NCBI GenBank assembly: GCA_036403795.1
Contig: DASWQJ010000055.1
Coordinates: 1-5,308 of the forward strand
DNA length: 5,308 nucleotides
Direction of reading: 5' to 3'
DNA from: Stenotrophomonas_A sp036403795
GTDB lineage: Bacteria > Pseudomonadota > Gammaproteobacteria > Xanthomonadales > Xanthomonadaceae
In this document: one piece after another, positions 1 through 4,111 of the stretch
How positions within the stretch are numbered: position 1 is the first letter of the stretch
Layout of the letters: each line of letters opens with the position of its first letter
The notes under the pieces: generated by a model
What the model was told of the DNA's origin: nothing
What the model saw: only the letters and a program-made list of their open reading frames with translations
Database searches by the model: none
Position numbers and translations under genes: made by a program

Positions 1-72
1 GTGGGTCAGTGGGCCATGGATGGCCCACGGCGGTGAGTGCGGCCATGGATGGCCGCTCGAACCGCGACCCAC
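1..72. repeat. Compound palindromic element: two tandem GGCCATGGATGGCC hairpins within an outer stem
   Basis: Hairpin A has 9-base arms GTGGGCCAT (9-17) and ATGGCCCAC (20-28) around a GG spacer. Hairpin B has 8-base arms GCGGCCAT (39-46) and ATGGCCGC (49-56), again around GG. Both share the core GGCCATGGATGGCC, but the outer arm bases differ and still pair, which suggests the fold is what is conserved. GTGGGTC at 1-7 is the exact reverse complement of GACCCAC at 66-72, so both hairpins can sit inside one closing stem, giving a three-way junction. The element touches the window edge and may extend leftwards. No T-run follows on either strand, so it is not a classic intrinsic terminator. It resembles REP/BIME-type intergenic repeats. 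Its role is unknown. Confidence 0.7.
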
Positions 73-99
73 CATCCCGGCAGGTCGGGGCCCGCACCG

Positions 100-109
100 T
101 AAGTACTTA
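100..109. repeat. 10-bp perfect palindrome TAAGTACTTA
   Basis: TAAGTACTTA is self-complementary over ten bases and AT-rich within GC-rich surroundings. It could be half of a regulator site or chance. No gene start lies close enough in the window to assign it to a promoter. Confidence 0.3.
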
Positions 110-142
110 AAACCAACCGCCCAAACCACCCGCGCCCACAAT

Positions 143-175
143 AAAAAACCCAACTCGCAAGCCGCGATCACTGGG
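143..175 (-). terminator. Probable rho-independent terminator downstream of the response regulator
   Basis: Read on the minus strand, CCCA (175-172), four bases, TCGC (167-164), a five-base loop (163-159), GCGA (158-155), two bases and TGGG (152-149) form an interrupted hairpin. A run of six T follows (148-143). The stem is only eight Watson-Crick pairs with an asymmetric internal loop, so strength is uncertain, but the T-run directly after it is the expected layout. It lies about 90 nt past the regulator stop codon. No other minus-strand gene lies between, so this is the most likely 3' end of that transcript. Confidence 0.45.
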
Positions 176-242
176 CGCCCCGGGTAGGGAGAAGACCTTT
201 GCATGGCCTTGCTACGCAATCACCGGACCAGGCCAGCGAGCC

Positions 243-258
243 CCCGGGCGTTCCCGGG
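243..258 (-). other. GC hairpin just after the response-regulator stop codon
   Basis: Two copies of the self-complementary hexamer CCCGGG (243-248 and 253-258) are separated by four bases. They can form a 6-bp all-GC stem six bases beyond the stop codon of the response regulator. No T-run follows on the minus strand, so it may protect the 3' end of the mRNA rather than end transcription. The better terminator candidate lies further downstream at 175-143. Confidence 0.35.
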
Positions 259-264
259 TCACGA

Positions 265-912
265 TCAGACCATTCGCGCCGGGTCCAGCAAACCGTACTG
301 GTTGGCCAGCCGGGCCAGCGCGATGCTGTCCTGGATCCCGATCTTCTCGAACAGGCGGGCCTTGTGCGTGTTGATGGTCTTCGCACTCAGGCTCAATCGC
401 CGGGCGATGTCTTCCTGACGCAGACCCTGGGTCAGCAACAGCGCCACTTCGAGTTCGCGCGGGGACAGCAGATCGAACGGAGAGGCATCGCCATCGAGAT
501 TCGACAACGCCATGTTCTGCGCAATGCTGGTACCCAGGTAACGACGGCCCAGGGCAACCTCGCGTACCGCACGTAGGAGCTCCTGCGCGTCACCGCCCTT
601 GCCCACGTACCCGGAAGCGCCTACTTCCAACAACCGCTTGGGCAACGGTCCATCTTCAAGCACCGAGACGATGATGACCCGTGTGCCGTGGTCGCCCTTG
701 ACGATGCGTTCGGTGATTTCCATGCCACTGACGCCTGGCAGATGCAGGTCGCACAGCACGATGTCCGGCTTGAGCTGCCGGATCTGGGGCATTGCCGTTT
801 CACCGCTATCGGCTTCCCCCACGACGTCGATGTCCATTTCCTTGGACAAGATCATTTTCATGCCGGTTCGCACCAGCGCGTGATCGTCGACGAGATAAAC
901 CTTGATGGCCAT
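265..912 (-). CDS. gacA: GacA/UvrY-type two-component response regulator (NarL/FixJ family)
   Basis: This is a cytoplasmic DNA-binding response regulator of 215 aa, a usual length for GacA-like proteins. The receiver domain (about 3-120) has the acidic pair D9/D10, phospho-acceptor D55 in CDLHLPG, S83 and K105, all intact. A LuxR-type helix-turn-helix (about 148-213) contains SPRELEVALLL and LSAKTINTHKARLFEKIGI. The segments IAQNMAL and SPFDLL at the domain junction match what I recall of GacA rather than generic NarL. In that family it is activated by a BarA/GacS-type sensor and acts on Csr/Rsm small RNAs; here that is inference. The ATG at 912 was chosen over the in-frame ATG at 927 because family members start near MxIKV and GGGA/AAGG sequence precedes it. 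No cognate kinase is adjacent, and uvrC, its usual downstream neighbour, is absent from the 264 bp that follow. It stands alone with its own gap and probable terminator. NarL/FixJ is certain; the gacA name is probable. Confidence 0.9.
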   Translation of the reverse strand: MAIKVYLVDDHALVRTGMKMILSKEMDIDVVGEADSGETAMPQIRQLKPDIVLCDLHLPGVSGMEITERIVKGDHGTRVIIVSVLEDGPLPKRLLEVGASGYVGKGGDAQELLRAVREVALGRRYLGTSIAQNMALSNLDGDASPFDLLSPRELEVALLLTQGLRQEDIARRLSLSAKTINTHKARLFEKIGIQDSIALARLANQYGLLDPARMV

Positions 913-942
913 CCTTGTTTCCCACATTGAGCCAACGAAACC

Positions 943-971
943 AGCCTAGCCCCATGAATTGTTAAGGGCAA
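943..971 (-). promoter_or_regulatory. Tentative sigma-70-like promoter of the response regulator
   Basis: On the minus strand TTGCCC (971-966), a 17-base spacer and TAGGCT (948-943) lie ahead of the response-regulator start. This would give a leader of roughly 25 nt before the ATG at 912. The -35 matches TTGACA at four of six positions, but the -10 matches TATAAT at only three. Treat this as a candidate only. Confidence 0.22.
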
Positions 972-1003
972 GCCAGACCAGTACCCAGGGGCCGGCGACC
1001 TGT

Positions 1004-1075
1004 GGGGTGGCTGCCGACCGCGTCGCGGCGGGTGGCCGCGAGTACTCCTCATTCTCACGCGCCGGCTGCCACCTC
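1004..1075. repeat. Long imperfect inverted repeat with an inner hairpin (foldable intergenic element)
   Basis: GGTGGCTGCCG (1006-1016) pairs with CGGCTGCCACC (1063-1073): ten pairs with one central T-T mismatch. The stem can be extended outward by a G-T wobble and a G-C pair (1004-1005 with 1074-1075) and inward by GCG (1020-1022) with CGC (1058-1060). Inside it CGCGGC (1024-1029) and GCCGCG (1035-1040) form a 6-bp stem with a five-base loop. The block fills much of the 230-bp gap between the trhO stop and the response-regulator start. No T-run follows on either strand. It could be an untranslated-region structure, a small RNA or an intergenic repeat. No function can be assigned. Confidence 0.4.
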
Positions 1076-1142
1076 TCCATCAGGCAGCGTCTGGTCAGCG
1101 GGGTCAGACTAGCCCGCATCGCGATGGTGGTAGCGCCGACGC

Positions 1143-1886
1143 TCAGGCGGCTACGTCACCCAATGGGCGTAGTTGCGGATCCAGCGCGACCCGCTCGTCA
1201 AAGACGAAACAGCCGCCGGCATAGCCCTCGCCGCCCACTTCTTCGAAGTAACCCAGGATGCCGCCTTCCAGCTGCAGCACGTTGGCCATGCCGTCCTCAC
1301 GCATCCACAGGGCGGCCTTCTCGCACCGGATGCCGCCCGTGCAGAAACTCACCACGGTCGCGTCGGCCAGCGCCTCACGGTGCGGAGCCAGCGCCTGAGG
1401 CAGCTCGGTGAATCGCGTGATCGGCAGCGTCAATGCGTCCTCGAAAGTGCCGTGGACCACTTCCTGCTGGTTGCGCGTGTCGAGCATGACCACGCGGCGC
1501 CCCTGGTCATCATGACCTTGTCGCAACCAATCCCGCAGCTGCCGGGGTCCGACCGATGGCGCGCGCGCCTGCTGCAGCGGCGTGGCCTGGTCATGGCGAA
1601 AACTGATGATCTCCGGCTTCACCTTGGTCTTCATCCGCGCGAACGGCAGGGTCTCACTCAGGCTGACCTTGATGCGCAGCCCGGCAAAACGCACATCCTG
1701 CCGCAACCAGTCGTAGAAGCCGTCGATGCCCTCGCCGGTTCCGGCCAGGAACAGATTGATGCCCTCCCCGGCCACCAGCGCCGTGCCTTTGAGCCCACGC
1801 TGGTCGGCCTGTTCGGCAATGGCATCGGCCAGCCCCTGCGGGTCGGCGACGGCAACGAAATGGTAGGCGGCGGTATTGACGATCAT
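1143..1886 (-). CDS. trhO: tRNA uridine(34) hydroxylase, rhodanese-domain protein (TrhO/YceA family)
   Basis: TrhO hydroxylates uridine 34 in the anticodon wobble position of certain tRNAs, using O2, to give 5-hydroxyuridine, the precursor of mo5U/cmo5U. It acts in the cytoplasm. The 247-aa product has the N-terminal UPF0176 domain (about 1-95, with KGTALVAGEGINLFLAG at 33-49) followed by a rhodanese domain (about 110-220). That domain carries DTRN at 136-139 and the active-site loop CTGGIRCEK with Cys182 and Cys188. GCFVFDER near 225-232 is the conserved segment after the rhodanese fold. The protein ends soon after, so it lacks the longer Cys-containing C-terminal region I recall in the roughly 350-aa E. 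coli protein; short versions are common in xanthomonads as I recall. It lies 50 nt downstream of the DUF6164-type gene on the same strand, so co-transcription is likely. No strong Shine-Dalgarno is visible. The family call is firm; the hydroxylase activity rests on family knowledge. Confidence 0.93.
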   Translation of the reverse strand: MIVNTAAYHFVAVADPQGLADAIAEQADQRGLKGTALVAGEGINLFLAGTGEGIDGFYDWLRQDVRFAGLRIKVSLSETLPFARMKTKVKPEIISFRHDQATPLQQARAPSVGPRQLRDWLRQGHDDQGRRVVMLDTRNQQEVVHGTFEDALTLPITRFTELPQALAPHREALADATVVSFCTGGIRCEKAALWMREDGMANVLQLEGGILGYFEEVGGEGYAGGCFVFDERVALDPQLRPLGDVAA

Positions 1887-1936
1887 GGCGGCATTTTACC
1901 CGCCCCGCCCCCTGGGCGCCCGTGGCGCGCCGACCG

Positions 1937-2302
1937 TCAGCGCGAGAGCAGCAGGAACGGCAATAGCACCAGCGCGGCGATGGCGATCATCCCCAGCAGG
2001 GTGGCGACCACGAACAGCGGCCTTCGCCGCAGCAGACTGCCGAAAGTCTCCCCGCTGCCATCGGCCAGCTCGGCCTGGCGCCGCGTGCGCGCCTGCTCTC
2101 CGCGACGTTGTTGGTAAGCCTGGAGTACGCCCTTGGCGCGGGCATGTTCCTGCACTTCCTGCAGCCAGATGCCACCGGCCGAAATACCCCAAGGGCTAGG
2201 ACGCGTTTCGTAGAAAGCGATGCGATGTTCGGCCAGGAGCGCGCGGACCTCGTCGGCTTCGTCCTCGGGCACGTGGCGCAGGTTGAGCAGCAGTTTTGCC
2301 AT
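1937..2302 (-). CDS. DUF6164-type small C-terminally membrane-anchored protein, unknown function
   Basis: The 121-aa product begins MAKLLLNLRHVPEDEADEV and contains PSPWGISAGGIWLQE (36-50), a pattern I recognise as the DUF6164 type. The soluble N-terminal half (about 1-75) resembles small alpha/beta domains that act on a residue pair exposed by ALLAEH-like helices, but no catalytic motif is evident. A basic, Gln/Arg-rich stretch (about 62-80) and RRR at 92-94 precede one long hydrophobic segment (about 95-119) ending LLLSR, so the protein is probably tail-anchored in the inner membrane with the N-terminus in the cytoplasm. The start at 2302 was chosen because it matches the family N-terminus. 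The open frame continues upstream on the opposite strand of the FKBP gene, but that extension is not real coding sequence. It is divergent from the FKBP gene by 60 bp and precedes trhO by 50 nt. No function is known to me. Confidence 0.85.
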   Translation of the reverse strand: MAKLLLNLRHVPEDEADEVRALLAEHRIAFYETRPSPWGISAGGIWLQEVQEHARAKGVLQAYQQRRGEQARTRRQAELADGSGETFGSLLRRRPLFVVATLLGMIAIAALVLLPFLLLSR

Positions 2303-2308
2303 GCCCGC

Positions 2309-2314
2309 ATGATA
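2309..2314 (-). promoter_or_regulatory. Candidate -10 element for the DUF6164-trhO unit (possible leaderless start)
   Basis: TATCAT on the minus strand differs from TATAAT at one base. Standard spacing would put transcription start at about 2302, the first base of the ATG of the DUF6164-type gene. No -35 match is seen at 16-18 bases and no Shine-Dalgarno lies before the ATG. A leaderless mRNA would fit, but a hexamer match alone is weak evidence. Confidence 0.25.
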
Positions 2315-2326
2315 GCGGCACGCCGA

Positions 2327-2335
2327 TGCGATAAT
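2327..2335 (+). promoter_or_regulatory. Extended -10 promoter candidate for the FKBP-flavoprotein pair
   Basis: TGCGATAAT carries the TG of an extended -10 one base ahead of GATAAT, which matches TATAAT at five of six positions. No recognisable -35 lies at 16-18 bases, which extended -10 promoters tolerate. Transcription would begin near 2342, about 20 nt before the ATG at 2363. It lies within the 60-bp divergent gap, so it overlaps the region driving the minus-strand genes. Confidence 0.38.
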
Positions 2336-2362
2336 CGCGACCCCTTCGATGCGGTGTCCGTC

Positions 2363-2797
2363 ATGCTCAAGCGCCTGTGTCTGTCCATGCTCCTGCTGCT
2401 GCCGGCCGCCTGCACCCCACCCGGACCGCCGCCGGGCGGCACCATCGCCGCTTTCCAGACCCTGGACACGCAGGTCGGGCAAGGCGCCATCGCCAAGGCT
2501 GGCGACCGCGTCAGCGTCCACTACACCGGCTGGCTCTACGACGAAAAAGCCGCCGACAAACACGGCGCGAAGTTCGACAGCTCGCTGGATCGCGGCGAGC
2601 CTTTCAGCTTCGACCTGGGTGCGGGCCAGGTGGTGCGCGGCTGGGATGAAGGCGTGGCCGGCATGCACGTGGGCGGCAAGCGCACGCTGATGCTGCCGCC
2701 TTCCCACGGCTACGGAGACCGCGGCGCCGGTGGCGTCATTCCCCCCGGCGCTTCGCTGGTGTTCGACGTCGAACTGCTCGATGTGCAGTCGCACTGA
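2363..2797 (+). CDS. FKBP-type peptidyl-prolyl cis-trans isomerase, probable lipoprotein
   Basis: The enzyme catalyses cis-trans isomerisation of X-Pro bonds and here is expected to assist folding in the periplasm. The 144-aa product starts with two basic residues and a hydrophobic core (MLKRLCLSMLLLLPAAC), giving a lipobox-like LPAAC with Cys17. Pro at -3 is unusual for a lipobox. Residue +2 is Thr, so outer-membrane sorting would be expected if it is lipidated. A Pro/Gly-rich linker (18-26) leads to one FKBP domain (about 45-142). Positions equivalent to FKBP12 ligand residues are kept: Tyr54, Phe71-Asp72, Phe81, Val90-Val91, Trp94 in VVRGWDEG, Tyr117 and Phe134. His87 of FKBP12 is not kept. 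A short insert (61-68) precedes KFDSS. The ATG at 2363 is chosen because it starts the signal peptide. The flavoprotein gene abuts its stop codon. The domain call is firm; lipidation is likely but unproven. Confidence 0.93.
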   Translation: MLKRLCLSMLLLLPAACTPPGPPPGGTIAAFQTLDTQVGQGAIAKAGDRVSVHYTGWLYDEKAADKHGAKFDSSLDRGEPFSFDLGAGQVVRGWDEGVAGMHVGGKRTLMLPPSHGYGDRGAGGVIPPGASLVFDVELLDVQSH

Positions 2798-4057
2798 GTG
2801 CCCGTGATCGCCTCCCCTCCCCGTCTGGCCATCGTCGGCGGCGGTCCCGCCGGACTGATGGCCGCCGAGATCGCCCTGCAGGCCGGCATCGCGGTGGACC
2901 TGTTCGAGGCCAAGGGTTCGGTAGGCCGCAAGTTCCTGATCGCCGGCAAGGGTGGGCTCAACCTGACCCATTCCGATCCTTTCGACGTGTTCGTCGATCG
3001 CTATGGCGTGCGCGCTGAGCAAGTAGGCCAGTGGCTGCGCGACTTCGATGCCGATGCGCTTCGCGACTGGGCGCGACAACAAGGGGTCGAGACCTACGTC
3101 GGATCTTCGGGAAGAGTGTTCCCGCTGGACCGCAAGGCCGCTCCCCTGTTGCGCGGCTGGGTGCGTCGCCTGAAAGAAGGCGGCGTGCGTTTCCACGTAC
3201 AGCACCGCTGGAACGGATGGGACGAACAGGGCGCGTTGAGCTTCGACACCCCACAAGGGAGCGTCAGCGTGCCCGCCGACGCGACGCTCCTGGCACTGGG
3301 TGGCGGCAGTTGGCCGCAGTTGGGATCTGACGGCGCGTGGACGGCCACGCTGGCTGCCCGCGGCGTTGAGGTGGCGCCACTGCGACCGAGCAATTGCGGT
3401 TTCGATATCGCTTGGTCGTCGCACTTTGCCGATCGCCATGCCGGGGCACCGCTCAAACCGGTCGTCGCACACTGGGAGGACGCGGACGGCAACGCGCACT
3501 CGCTGCAGGGCGAATGCGTGGTCAGCGCCCACGGCATCGAGGGCAGCCTGGTCTACGCGCGCTCGGCCATGCTGCGGTCACTGATCGATCGGGACGGCCA
3601 TGCCACGCTCTGGCTCGACCTGGTGCCAGGCCGCGACCTGGCCAGGCTTCAGGCGGAGCTGTCGCGCCCCCGCCAAGGTCGCAGCCTCAGCGAGCACCTG
3701 CGACGGCAGGTCGGCGTTACGGGTGCGAAGGCGGCGTTGCTCTACGAAGTACTGGACAAACAGGCCCTGCAGGATCCGGCGCGCGTGGCCGCCACGCTCA
3801 AGCGCCTGCCATTGCGACTGCTCGCCCCTAGGCCGATCGAGGAAGCCATCAGCAGCGCTGGCGGCGTGCGCCTGGAAGCATTGGACGAGCAAATGATGCT
3901 GCACGCGCTGCCCGGCGTCTTTTGCGCGGGGGAAATGCTCGACTGGGAAGCGCCCACGGGGGGCTACCTGCTCACGGCGTGCTTCGCCAGCGGGCTGCGT
4001 GCCGGACGTGGCGCAGTGTCCTGGCTGCTCGCCTCTGGCCCCCGCGACACCCCATAG
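2798..4057 (+). CDS. FAD-dependent oxidoreductase of the HI0933/YhiN family (PP_4765-type flavoprotein)
   Basis: The 419-aa product begins its first beta strand at RLAIVGGGPAGLMAAE, with the dinucleotide-binding GGGPAG at 14-19 and Glu37 at the end of the second strand for the FAD ribose. GRKFLIAGKGGLNLTHS (43-59) is the HI0933-family signature. A middle domain with HGIEGSLVYARSAMLR follows, and FCAGEMLDWEAPTGGYLLTA (375-394) completes the FAD site. These fit the TIGR03862 (PP_4765) subgroup as I recall it. Length is normal and no motif is broken. It is probably cytosolic; no signal or membrane segment is seen. The substrate is unknown. The GTG at 2798 directly follows the FKBP stop (TGA-GTG); a second GTG at 2804 is equally possible. 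Neither has a clear Shine-Dalgarno, so translational coupling to the FKBP gene is likely. It converges with the glutamate-synthase-like gene, 54 bp apart. Confidence 0.9.
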   Translation: MPVIASPPRLAIVGGGPAGLMAAEIALQAGIAVDLFEAKGSVGRKFLIAGKGGLNLTHSDPFDVFVDRYGVRAEQVGQWLRDFDADALRDWARQQGVETYVGSSGRVFPLDRKAAPLLRGWVRRLKEGGVRFHVQHRWNGWDEQGALSFDTPQGSVSVPADATLLALGGGSWPQLGSDGAWTATLAARGVEVAPLRPSNCGFDIAWSSHFADRHAGAPLKPVVAHWEDADGNAHSLQGECVVSAHGIEGSLVYARSAMLRSLIDRDGHATLWLDLVPGRDLARLQAELSRPRQGRSLSEHLRRQVGVTGAKAALLYEVLDKQALQDPARVAATLKRLPLRLLAPRPIEEAISSAGGVRLEALDEQMMLHALPGVFCAGEMLDWEAPTGGYLLTACFASGLRAGRGAVSWLLASGPRDTP

Positions 4058-4075
4058 ACACGCGCGGCCTGCCAT

Positions 4076-4106
4076 AAACCACGCGCTCATGGAGGTGCGC
4101 GGGTTT
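4076..4106. terminator. Probable bidirectional terminator hairpin between convergent genes
   Basis: AAACCACGCGC (4076-4086) pairs with GCGCGGGTTT (4097-4106): ten pairs with one bulged A at 4081 and a ten-base loop. The A3/T3 ends of the stem give a short T-tract at the 3' side on both strands, as in bidirectional terminators, although three T is short. It fills most of the 54-bp gap between the flavoprotein stop and the glutamate-synthase-like stop, where a shared terminator is expected. Confidence 0.6.
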
Positions 4107-4111
4107 CCGCT

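Noticed and set aside
1..72. The palindromic pair considered as a CRISPR fragment
   Set aside because: There are only two units, 29 bp apart centre to centre. The short segment between them is not spacer-sized and no cas gene is present.
98..111. GTAAGTACTTA considered as a GacA-box (TGTAAG-N6-CTTACA)
   Set aside because: The half-sites are only two bases apart instead of six, and the outer TG/CA bases are missing.
1..264. Search for a tRNA or other known RNA gene
   Set aside because: No cloverleaf, T-loop consensus or other familiar RNA signature was seen.
199..883. Plus-strand open frames opposite the response regulator
   Set aside because: They are antisense shadows of an intact receiver/helix-turn-helix protein, with no supporting motif.
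1887..1936. GGGCGCCC (1914-1921) and GGCGCGCC (1924-1931) as a terminator between the DUF6164-type gene and trhO
   Set aside because: These are short self-complementary GC octamers with no loop and no following T-run, so they are not good terminator stems.
1173..2117. A 314-codon plus-strand open frame opposite trhO
   Set aside because: It is antisense to a gene with clear rhodanese motifs, and its product has no recognisable domain.
1937..3532. A 531-codon open frame on the minus strand running opposite the FKBP and flavoprotein genes
   Set aside because: Only its last 121 codons look like a real protein (the DUF6164-type gene). The rest is antisense to two well-supported genes, has a low-complexity composition typical of GC-rich shadow frames, and shows no family motif.
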